Positions 14,101 to 26,100 of a DNA stretch of 64,000 bases are shown here, one piece after another. Positions within the stretch are counted from its first letter, which is position 1. Each line of letters opens with the position of its first letter. A program made the position numbers and the translations under genes. The notes under the pieces are model-generated. The model was not told where the DNA came from and ran no database searches. It saw only the letters and a list, made by a program, of their open reading frames with translations. The stretch lies in the NCBI GenBank assembly GCA_951804985.1, contig OX638133.1, positions 3,306,501-3,370,500 of the forward strand. The letters run 5' to 3'. This DNA is from Dryomyza anilis (Eukaryota > Arthropoda > Insecta > Diptera > Dryomyzidae).

Positions 14101-17100
14101 GCCAAAAATGTTCATATTTTGATGTTGTCATTCGCCAAATCTGAATCGAGAACCTTTCCAAAGAATGTATATCCAAAACTATGATAATGTCAAATTAATA
14201 GTTAGTAATAATTATTAGAAAACCCAAATTACTATAAGAGTTTATCGTAATTTAAAAAGAGAACTACTTTTTACTATTTTTACTCATTTCACACGTTTCA
14301 TTTTCGAAATATTTGTGAAATCTCAAAGCCCTTCTTAGTACCACTACTTGTACCTTCTTTTCCTAGTGCATCTAACACACAACTGACACGATTTTATTTT
14401 CGGTTGCATGTCTGCCTTGTTTTGTTATTTCGTTTGTATGGTTTTTCCTATTACTTATTGTTTATTGTTCGTTTTGTCCAGTTTGGCCGATCTTGTTGAC
14501 TGGACCTACTATTAGTTTGTTGACCTTGTGTTGAGATCCTTAGCACCAGCGAGACTCGAAACGTAGATTTGTTTTTAGTTTTAGTTCTTTGTACCTTATT
14601 TTATGCTCATATTGCGTTAGAAATTATTTTACGTATACGTAAAGTTTATGATTTTACCGAATTGGAATTGCTTCGAAATTGTCTCATGCTGTCGTTACTA
14701 ATTTGAATTGTTGTCGTTTACGTGATTTGTTCGAACGAGTTCGTATCGTATCGTATTTAAGTAAAACCAAAATAAAAATAAAAAAAAATTACTACTAAAT
14801 AAATGTGCAGCATTTTGTTAGGATTGATTACTATTAACCGAATTGGGAAAGTTCCCGAACTTAACTGTTTTCATTGGTCTCTCCTTTGATGAATTCATAC
14901 TTTGCAGAGGTCACACAAAACGGAAGAACCCTAAATCCCAGCTTTAGCGAGGATTCTGTTGCAGATACCGCTATTTCCAAGAAGAACTCTGACGGTAAGT
15001 GACCCAAAACACACTAAAGCGCAAGCATACAAAAATCGATGTCGTGTTCCTCGTTGTTTGTGTGACAATTTGATATGGTTTGGTTTGGTTTAATTGGTAT
15101 TATTAACTAGAGTTAACCGCGTGACCGCGGCGACAGTTTTAATAACAAAAAAAGTAGGCGTTATTTTGGGACAACGGCGACTTTCATCAGTTATCAGTTT
15201 CGATTGGGACCATTAGTAACATTCACCCATATCCAATTCCATGGGGCTCAATAACCTCTCTCACCCATCTGTATATCCAACCACCTAGTGTTTTTGTTAA
15301 TTTTTTCCTGTATATTTAGCATTTTTTAATAGCATTGTTTGCTTGTTACAACTAACAACACACATACAATATTCCGGAGGACGACTTCTGGAATACCTAA
15401 CCCCTGTTTTTAATTTTTTATTTAATTTGAGTTTTAGATTTTTGTTGATTTTTGCATTAAAACTAACGCGCAGCCCGAACAAGACCTCTCCCTTCCATTC
15501 ACTACACTTTACACACACATGCAACCAAAATTATATTTTCTAAATGTAAAATTATCTACTCGGGTCCATCAAAAACACAGATTACGGTCTACCAGAGCAG
15601 TCGGACTCAATGCCCTATAGCCCCGACTTGTGTGGACGCGACAACCGTAAGCTCAGCGCTGTCAGCGACATATCCGCCTGCAGTCTGCCAGTCACGCCGA
15701 ACCGTCAGAGGGACAATACCAAAAACAGCAACAACACGGAGGTCGACGTGGTGCCGGTCGGCGGCCGTTCCAGATCTATATGTACCAGCAAACCCGGATT
15801 TCTTACAGTCACCGGCGCCTCTGCGCTGCCCATAATGCTGTGTGGACTGCTGCAGGGCGACTTCTTGAGCTCGAACACCTCTTTGCAGCAAACGGACGCG
15901 GACGTTGAACGTGGCGGCGGTCGACAATATCAGCGGTCGCAGTACTTCGTAACGCCCTCGCCGCGTATAAACGGCGCTGATAGTGCGGCAGACCAAATCG
16001 GAAGTGCGTACAAAATGTCCAAAAGTCCCCAATAGATTTTGCGCCGGCAGTGCTAGTCTACACTTTGTCCAATTCCAAGCGCAAATTGTTGTAAAAACTG
16101 TGAATTGTCCAGCGGCCTTTCCATGTGTGCACAGATAAAAAAAAGTTCATATATTTTAATGAACGGCACTGTTTATCATATTAAACAAAAGATTCATAAT
16201 ATGAATTATATGAATTTATGTGAATCTCAATTTTTGGATGAAATAATTTCAAAAAACGTTCATTAATATAATGAATTATATTCATTAAAACATTCAGATA
16301 CATTTTTGTGGGACAAAAACAAAGAGACATTTATAATATCTAAGAAAAATCGGAGTTTTTCATAGATAATATAAATGAGTTATGAATTATTTCAATATGG
16401 TTTTGTAAAACAATTTGAGAATGCTATGAATTCCATAATTAAATCATAATTAACAATTCATAACATTGAGCTACAAATTCATAAATATTATGAATTTTTT
16501 TCTGTGTGTAAGAAGACCCGGACGAGTCGATTGCTTGAACAAAAAAAAAATAGAATTTAGTAATTACTGTCTCTAGCACAAATGATCCCGCATTTTCATA
16601 TATTTTTAAATAAAACATTAATGGTATTGTCCTTCTTCTGTACAAATTCATTTTACACGTATTTTGTACTACGTTCCAACTAAAATGATATGGCTCATTT
16701 ACTAACAACATAATTTATATTTTGCAAACATACTGTTAATTGATACAAATAATTTCTAGTATTTTTATTTGTGTTATAAATTGTAATTTTCGTATAAAAT
16801 TGAAACTTTCGTAGAAATTTGAACTTTTCGTAAAAATTTGAATTTTTCATAAAAATTTGAATTTTTTGTAACAATTTGAATTTTTCGTAACAATTTGAAT
16901 TTTCGTAAAAATTGGTATTTTTCGTATAAATTTGAATTTTTCGTAAAAATTTGAATTTTTCATAAAAATTTGAAATTTTCGTAACAATTTGAATTTTTCG
17001 TAAAAATTTGAATTTTCGTAAAAATTTGAATTTTTCGTAAAAATTTGAATTTTTCGTTAAAATTTGAATTTTTCTTAAAATTTAAATTTTTCGTAAAAAT

Positions 17101-20100
17101 ATAAATTTTCGTAAAAATTTGAATTTTTCGTAAAAATTTGAATTTTTCGTTAAAATTTGAATTTTTCTTAAAATTTAAATTTTTCGTAAAAATATAATTT
17201 TTTTAATAATTTGAATTTTTTAAAAATTTGAATTTTTTTAAAAATTTGAATTTTTTTAAAAATTTGAATTTTCGTAAAAATTTGAATTTTCGTAAAAATT
17301 TGTATTTTTCGTAAAAATTTAAATTTATTGTAAAAATTTGAATTTTTCGTAAAAATTTGAATTTTTTCTAAAAATTTGATTTTTTCTAAATATTTGATTT
17401 TTTCTAAAAATTTGTTTTTTTCGTAAAATTTGAATTTTTCGTAAAAATTTGAATTTTTCGAAAAATTCGAATTTATTGTAAAAATTTTAATTTTCGTAAA
17501 AATTTGTATTTTTCGTAAAATTTTGTATTTTTCGTAAAAATTTGATTTTTTTTCTAAAAATTTGATTTTTTCATAAAATTTGAATTTTTCGTAAATTTTA
17601 ATTTTCATAAAAATTTGTATTTTTCGTAAAAATTTGAATTTTTCGTAAAAATTTGATTTTTCGTAAATATTTAAATTTTTTCGTAGAAATTTTAATTTAT
17701 CGTAAAAATTTGAATATTTCGTAAAAATTTGAATTTTTCGTAAAAATTTGAATTTTTCAAAAAATTCGAATTTATTGTAAAAATTTGAATTTTTCGTAAA
17801 AATTTGATTTTTTCGTAAATATTTGAATTTTTTCGTAAAAATTTGAATTTAACGTAAAAATTTGAATATGTCGTAAAAATTTTAATTGTAAAAATTTGAA
17901 TTTTTCGTAAAAATTTAAATGTTTTGTAAAAATTTGAATTTTTCGTAAACATTTAAATGTTTTGTAAAAATTTGAATTTTTTCTAAAAATTTGAAATGTT
18001 TGAAAAATTTTAATTTTTTGTATAAATTTTAAATTTTTGTTAAAAGTGTTGTGTAAAAATATAACTCTTATGTATAAATTTGAAGCTTTCGTAAAAATTT
18101 TAATTTTTCGTAAAAGTTTTAATTTATCGTAAAAATTTGAGTATTTCATAAAAATTTTAAGTTTAAAAGAATTTAAAATTTTGCAAATTTGATTGTGTTG
18201 CGGAAAATTTTAATTTTAGTATAATTATAAATTATTAAATCTGAAATTTGTGATTGTGTGTGAATTTAAATTATTGGAGACAATATTGATGAAAATATGA
18301 ATTTCCAATTAAAATAAATAATTCAATTTACGATTTTGTGAAAAATTATTTTATATTTGAAAAAATGTTTTTTGTTTTACGACCACTTTTAAATATTTTA
18401 AGATATTGTCTTAACGTGCTCAAGGTCCAGTCGGTACAAATTGGGTGTTTTGTACCAACAAATAAAACAGCAAACAATTGGCAAAATGCATTGAGTGGCA
18501 GATCGTACAGCTGTTTCAGAGGCAGCCAAGCCCCTTCATCAGCGATCTTTCTTTGCAGATTCTTCATTTCAAGTCGCTTAAGTTTTCCTTCTCCAATAAA
18601 CACAATAAGAATTATGTGCATTGAAGAAAGAACCAAAAGCAAAAACGCAAAAACTGCATCAACTCAAGATTTTGCCAAAGTTGATGCACTCATCGGAAAT
18701 GTAGCGACATCGAAAGTGTCAATTCCAACTTTGGCCACACACAAAATAGTATGGCGCATAATCATAGACAATTTAATTAAAGTCATCTTTAAATTAAGAA
18801 GCAGCTTTTTGACAATTTATTCTATACAAAATTTGTCAAAAAAGTCGATTTTATTTTTGAAGTCGAATTTAAATTGTCTATGATTATGTCCTTTATTTTT
18901 ATTTAATAATCATTTTTATTAATTTGATGTCGTGTTCTTTTTGCTTTACGAATATCAAACAGTACAATATACTGTTTGATACAAAATGTATCGAAAATCG
19001 TAACGAATTTAAAAATCACGAATACTAAGTTATATTTACAATAACTCGTCTATTTTACGAAATTTAAATTTACGAAAACATATTTCGAAAATTGTCGCAT
19101 TGATTATTTTGAGTGTGAGTGATATGTATGATCACTGAGGATCATAGTATGTTTATGTGTGATCAACGATCAATGATCATAGTATGCTCACTGAGGATCA
19201 GTATCGTTGTGTGGATCATAATATGATCCTCAGTGATCATAATATGATCCTCAGTGATCATAATATGATCCTCAGTGATCATAATATGATCCTCAGTGAT
19301 CATAATATGATCCTCAGTGATCATAATATGATCCTCAGTGATCATAATATGATCCTCAGTGATCGTACTATGATCACATACGCTACGTATTTATAATGCT
19401 CTATTATTCGGTATGCGTTAAAATTTGCAATTGAATATTAAATTAGTTTCAAATTTTTTTCCGAACATTTGTGAAATATTTATATTTGAGTGTGATTAAC
19501 CATTATAAATAGTAATTTTAGGACTATACTAATAATAACCATATAACTATAACCTAAGTGTAATCTACTACCTACCAATAAAGCTCAAATATCTGCCAAT
19601 TAGTGAACAATTGATTACGTATTAAGCTAGTTGGGTACTATACCGTCATTTACCAAAGGTTACAATTATATATATAGTATGCTAAATACCTGTCAATAAA
19701 CAAACTTTAGATTAACTTATTTGCACATATTGTACATTAATTAGGAGCCACTTATAATAAAAAGTAGTTAATAATAGTAATAAGTTGAACAAATAATTTT
19801 AAAAAACCAACATCAAAACAATAAATGGTTAGTTTAGAAATTTAAACTTAAATTTTAGACGACATCGTTATTAAACAAACTTTGGAATTTATTATAGTAC
19901 ATTTTCTCATTTTTTTTTTTTGACTCATATGGAACCCAGTTGTACTTAATTATGAGCAAAAAATGCAAGTTTAATGCAGTTTCTGCAAGAACAACGTTGG
20001 CATTCCGATGCAAGACCCGGAACGAAGTGGATCTACTGATACAAGAACCAGAACAAGATCGATCTACCGTATTAAGACCAAAAACGACCCTGCAAGAAGA

Positions 20101-23100
20101 GCACTACTATGTCTTGCTCTTGCATTTACTCATTAATATTAGCCATTAAAGTAGTTTTACTATCATTAATTACTAATATGTTTGTGCTTGCAACTAAATC
20201 CTTCTTGTATTTCAATATTTATTACACCGTCCGACAGAATTCGGCACACATGAAAAAATCGACCTGTTCGTGATCTTTCCAAGTACCCAGTTTTTTAGAT
20301 CAATTTGTTTTAGATCATTTATAATGCATATCATATTTATTTAATAATAAAATAAAAATAATTTTTGGCGGCACATATTTAGTTGCTGAGATTTCTCTGA
20401 GTATGAATATGAAAACGGTTTTCCAATATCAATTCATTTGAAGATTTTATTCCCATTTGAAATGTTACTATGAAATATTTTGAAAATCAGTAAAATTGAT
20501 TAAATGCAAATACGAATTGATATCGGACAACCTTTTTCATATTCATACTCAGTGATGTCTCAACATTGAATTACATCCAACTTTTTTCAAATTTTCGGCC
20601 AAAAATTTTATATGAACTCGCAAAAAAAACTGATCCAAAAAAACTGGGAAACACGTGTATTTCATTTGTTAGCGTACTACGTACACCCAAAGAACGAATC
20701 AGTTGGGGCAACAGTCTTTTTTTGCCAACCGATTTACTTAGTACTGTCAACATTCGACTGATTCAGTTGTTGCAACACCGCGTATCAGTTCACACAACTA
20801 ATGAATACAATTGACTCAACCAATTTGTTTAGTTGTGGTAGCCAACTTTACTATAAGAAATCGGCCATTTTACCTCGCCCTAGCGCTCCAACATGTTGCA
20901 AAGACGAAGTCAGCGTCACATCAGCGTTCCTGAGATCGAACATTGCCGACGATTCGTTGTGCTGCTGACTTCGTATTTGCAACACGTTGGAGCGCTAGGG
21001 CTGCATATAGAAATACAACATATAGAAACAAAATCACAAGAACTCTGTAGAATAGTATGTCTCTTGTTGAAGAAAGTATATTTGAGCATGAAAAAACCGA
21101 ACAGTAACAACGATAATGCCTTAAAACAATTCCAAATTTTGTTTAACACGTGGCACGCGCTGCGCTTTTATATTTACAAGACAACTGATTTCGCAGTTGA
21201 ATCAAATAAATATTGGTTGCTACAACTTAATGTTATATAATTATCTGTTAAGTCAAATAAATATTGGTTATGTCTCATTTTGAATTCAGTTGCCGTAGCA
21301 ATGGAAATAAAAAATTGAAAATGGATTAAAAGTTTGTTTCTCCAAAAAATACTGCAGTTGCTTCAACTAATAGTTGATAATAATATTCTTCACCACAAAT
21401 GAAAATCAGTTGAGGCTGACTAAATTTGGTAGATGCAAATGAATATTCGTTGAAACAACTGCACGCCAAGCAATTATTTTTTTGTGTGTAGGATTTTTTC
21501 ATGTGTGCAGCCAAAAGTCGAATTTTGTCGTTCGGTGTTATAAAAGGAGTATCCAATAATTTGAAAAAGTGCAGTATATTTAATTAGACTTCTTGTGAAC
21601 TTTGTATATATAAAAATGTATGTTGTATCAAAAAAAAACGAAATACGAATTATGTTTTATTAATACGTGTAGTATTCGCATGTATGATCTAAATGACGCT
21701 ATGTGTGTACTTTGTAAATAAAAAAGAAACACACCTACTACATGCAACTAGTTGTAAGTTTCTGTGTATGCGACCGTTTGTCCAAGCATTCATTAGAAAG
21801 TGGATTTCGATGTAATTGCTGCCAGCAAGTTGTACAATTAATAAATACAATGCACACTTAACTCCACTTTACACCACATCACCCCACCCCACATCACAAC
21901 AGCCCCAACCACACCTACCAGCCTGGTGGCCATTTGTGAATACCCCTCTTTTAACACACAATCCCACTACTGTAAATATCTTTGCACTTTCTCCCTGCCT
22001 ACACCCACGCGAGAGTGGTGCTGCGCTCTTTGGGAGGCCGCAACAGGCTTCTTCCCACACACGTACTAGCTATAGTTAACGTATTCTCTTTGCTTTAGTT
22101 TTTGCTTTGCTGATTCCTTTGTATGATATGCCGTAAATGTTGTAACATCCATTTAAAGCGCTATAATTTAGACTAATTTTCCAAACTATTCTCCTAATTC
22201 TTCCGCACAGATGAGGACGATGAGCCACGCTGTGTTCAACTGACCACGCAGCACAAAACTGCGATACGTTTTATACGGAAGGTAAGTGGGCCCCGATGTA
22301 CCGGGCATGTGACCTGTTGCATAACTGTTGTGTGTGTGTCCAGTACCTACAGCTGATTTGTATTAATTTTTATATGTTTTATTTTTCTGTAATAAACCTG
22401 ACCACCTAATAATGCTTTGCTGTTATTTTCCGTTTAACAAAAGTGAACTAATTATTTGCATATTTTGAACAGATGAAGTATTTTGTAGCACGACGTAAAT
22501 TTAAGGAGGCACTTAAACCATACGATGTGAAAGATGTTATGGAACAATATGCAGCTGGGCATGTTGATTTACTGGGCCGTGTAAAGAATGTCCACAATAG
22601 GTACAACAACAAAAACAACTAAAACTACAACAATAACTACAACTACAATCACTTAAACTCAATACACTTAATCGTGTGTGTGTGTGTCAGTAACTTTCAC
22701 TAAACCCAACTAAACTAAAACTGCCAAACTAAGAAAAACCGCCTCTATTTTTATTAAGTACTACATACGCTGTACTCTATCCAGACCAAGTAGCATGTGC
22801 TCAAAAACCAAAAAAAAACATTTCCGCACACTTAATAGTTATCTATCTCTCTCTTCCCAAACTCTCACTCTCTATCCGAGTATTTTTGCATAGTATTTTA
22901 AAAATAAAACCCTTTGCACGTCCACTCAAATTCCCAACCTCTACTACATCAAGTACATGCAACTAAATCTTCCAGTCCAGAACAACCTGTACTTTAGTTC
23001 TTCCTTCATTCAGAATTTTAAAAACAGAAAAAATTAATTTATAATATTGATAAATTTAGGCATTACAAATCAAGCGATATTCGAATTTGCACTACTACAA

Positions 23101-26100
23101 AAAAATATTTTTCCAATCGGATGTCCACATATCAATTCTATATACTTGAAAGGTACTCATTTTGATTGCTAAAGTTTTTTTGTTTCATTTCCCGTAACGT
23201 TTTCAGAATATTGTAATCAAGAAATCAGTAGCGATCCAGAGCTCCTAGGGTTTACGACTCGTAAAAATAACTCCTAACCTGAACTGAAATTGCTTTCATT
23301 TCAGTGCCTAAAAGTTTTTATGGGATAACACACATTTTTAATCATGCAGGCCTTAGATCCATCACTTCAACCGGTCTCCAATTGGATAATTCATATTCAA
23401 TTATGAGAATTCAGAACGAAATCAGATTCGCCAATTGAAGACCAGTTCAGTGATAGTTCTAAAGGTCTGCATGAGGATTAATTCACCCTTTCTATGACAA
23501 CGCCGTGTTAAGATTGCCGGGTGGTTTTATATAAAAGTGGCAGAACTAGGACTGGTTTATAATATTTTCCCGTAGAGCAATGTAACATGGGGTTTAAAAA
23601 ACGTTTACTTAGATCGGTAAATTGAAATGCTCTCGAATATTATATGAGTTATTTTTACCAAAGTGGATGCATCGCAGCTCACAATCTACCGATCATGATC
23701 ATATACAATATCTAATGTAGTAAAAACGGTCGGATCAAAATTCGTACAGTCTTGCGGGAGAATACATAACTCTGGGTCATGTCTAGACAATTTCAAAACC
23801 CCATTATTTGAAATACCCAATCTGGTTGTTGATTGAGCCAAAACTAAGATCCCAAGAACTGATCACTAACTTTTGGCTGAGTATTGACAACCACAACTAC
23901 ATCGAGAGTGGGCATTACAGTTTTAAAGAGTCTTGGGCGAGATAATTAAGCAGGTATAATTCAATCAGTATTGGGCGAAGTCTACTTAAAGTCTTCAGTG
24001 TGTCAGTTTTGACTGAGTCTTGGGTGACAACTAATTAACCAGATATAAATACGTAAGTTTCTTAGAGAAATACTTACTAAAGTCTAGGTCCGCCATTGTT
24101 GGTTTAATCTTAGACGAGAGCTAATAAACTGGGCATAATTCCATATATTCTGACTGAGTCCTGGGCGAGAACTACTTAATCAGTTCTTGGTGTGTCTTTT
24201 CTGGCTGCTCTTTGGGCGAGAACTACTTAATAAATCCTCGGTGTGTCAGTTCTAGCTGAGTCGTAGATGAGAACTAATTAACCAGCCATAAGTACGTCAG
24301 TTATGGCAAAAACGTCAGCTCTTAGGTGAAAACTACATAATCAGGATTAGGTCTTCCAGTGCTGGTTTAGCCTTAGATGAGATGAGTCCTAGGTGAGAAC
24401 TATTTAATCAGTCCTTGATGTGTCTGTTCTGGCTGAGTCTAAAATGACAGCTCTTCGACGAAAACTACTTAATCAGGATTTAGGTCTGCCAGTGCTGGCT
24501 TAGCCTTAGATGATTCCTAGGTGAGAACTACTTAATCAGTCCTTGATGTGTCTGTTCTGGCTGAGTCTTGAGCGAGAACTATTTAATCAATCCTCGGTAT
24601 GTCAGTTCTGGTTGAGTTTCAGATGACAACTAATTATCAGGTATACGTCCATCAGTTCTGGCAGTTTCTTAGGCGAAAACTACTTAATTAGGGTTAGGTT
24701 TGTCAGTCCGGACTTAATCTTAGGTGAGAACTAATAAACCGGGCATAATTCCATCTGTTTCGGCTGAGTCCTGGGCGAGAACTACTTAATCAATCCTCTG
24801 TATGTCAGTTCTGGTTGAGACTTGGGTGAGAACTAATTAACCAGGCATAGGTCCGTAAGTTCTGGAAAAAAGTCAGTTATTAGGCGAAAATTACTTAATC
24901 AGGATTAGGTTTGCCAGTGCTGGCTTAGCCTTAGATGAGAAGAGGCCTAGGTGAGAACTATTTAATCAGTCCTCGGTGTGTCTGGTCCGGCTGAGTCCTG
25001 GGCGAGAACTACTTAATCAATACCCAGTATGTCAATTCTGGTTGAGTCTTTGGTGAGGTCTTATTAACCAGGTATACCTCCATCAGTTCTGGAAGTTTCT
25101 TAGGCGAAAATTACTTAATCAGGCTTAGGTCTGCCACTGCTAGATTAGTCTTAGATGAGAACTAATGAAATGGGCATAACTTCATCTGTTCCGGCTGAGT
25201 CCTGGCCAAAACTACTTAATCAATTTTTGGTGTGTTTGTTCTGGCTGAGTCTGAACAAGAACGAACCGAGAACTAAGGCAGGGCTGGCGTAGTCTTAGGC
25301 GATAATTAATTAAACAGTCGTCTATCTGCTGTGTCTAAAACTTCGCCGAAAACTAATTCACTAGGCCAGCCTTGGATTGTAGGTTCTGGCTCAGTCTTGC
25401 GAATTAATTAAGCAAACAGGGTGAATCTGTGGGAAAAAGCTAATTAACCAGTTCTTGGTTTGTCAGTTCTGCCTGAGTCTTGGACGATTATTAATCAAAT
25501 ATTGGTCTGCCATTGGTGGCTGATTCTTTAGCCTGTGGTAAATCCTGGCCTTTCTAACTCTTCTGGTTTTCTGTAATGCTGATATCAATAGACAGAATTA
25601 CAGTCTGTCGGATATCACTAATTCGACTCAAGATGACGCAGATCAAGATTAAATATACTCCTTCTTAACCTTTCTTCGGTTTCTTTTAAATTTTCCTGAA
25701 AACTGAGCACACTCGATTTATATAGAATTAATATTTCGCATGCCCATTTTAAACTTCGATTTGAGTAGTGCTCTTAATTGCGATTTGTAATGTGAAAATT
25801 CATCTGTTTTATTAACTATTTTTTCTATCCAACATTACACAAGTGCATGACGTAGAATGTGTAGCATTGGGTAGTGCTGAGTGAGTATATCGGGCCACCG
25901 CGCCGTATCCAGAGGTTCATGGATACCTAAGATGCGCTAAACTCCAGGTCTAAAGAAAATCTAAAATTGAATTTAGTACATTTATCAAATCTCAAATAGG
26001 ACATAATGCCATTTGCTCTCCAGATAGCTATAAAAATAGAGTTTGTCGCAAAATTGGCTACTGCATCTTTCGAACTTATTGTAAGTTTCTGTGTGAATTG

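Larger units (their letters stand above)
11111..14907 (+). other. KCNQ intron
   Basis: I see no coding sequence. The intron holds a MITE (11833-12094), TATCG-type repeats (12330-12870, 13640-13950) and a 300-bp dispersed repeat (13266-13560). The part 14280-14900 is unique-looking, with a pyrimidine-rich run-up to the acceptor. Confidence 0.7.
16004..22210 (+). other. KCNQ intron rich in satellites and MITEs
   Basis: The 6.2-kb intron contains a MITE (16130-16508), a 1.4-kb AT minisatellite (16800-18170), a hairpin (18756-18889), a 21-bp palindromic satellite (19214-19370) and nested foldbacks (20682-21490). Outside these, 18338-18740 and 19950-20110 are of less skewed composition but have no recognisable product. 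21800-22060 is C-rich (CACCCC/ACCACA) and non-coding. Confidence 0.65.

Noticed and set aside
15607..16032. 141-codon frame on the minus strand opposite the KCNQ cassette exon
   Set aside because: It exactly overlaps the + exon, which is framed by fitting splice sites and phase. The minus frame is a shadow of the GC-rich coding DNA.
17168..18149. Long minus-strand frames of Lys/Ile/Phe/Tyr repeats
   Set aside because: These are translations of the 17-19-bp AT minisatellite. They shift frame with unit length and have no coding composition.
18338..18883. 181-codon + frame and 98-codon - frame
   Set aside because: Composition is somewhat balanced, but there is no recognised motif and no fitting splice signal, and the end runs into a hairpin element. 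Possibly a decayed element; not annotated as a gene.
19940..20149. 69-codon frame with [15 protein letters not shown]
   Set aside because: Short, with a competing frame of equal quality, and no start context or family match.
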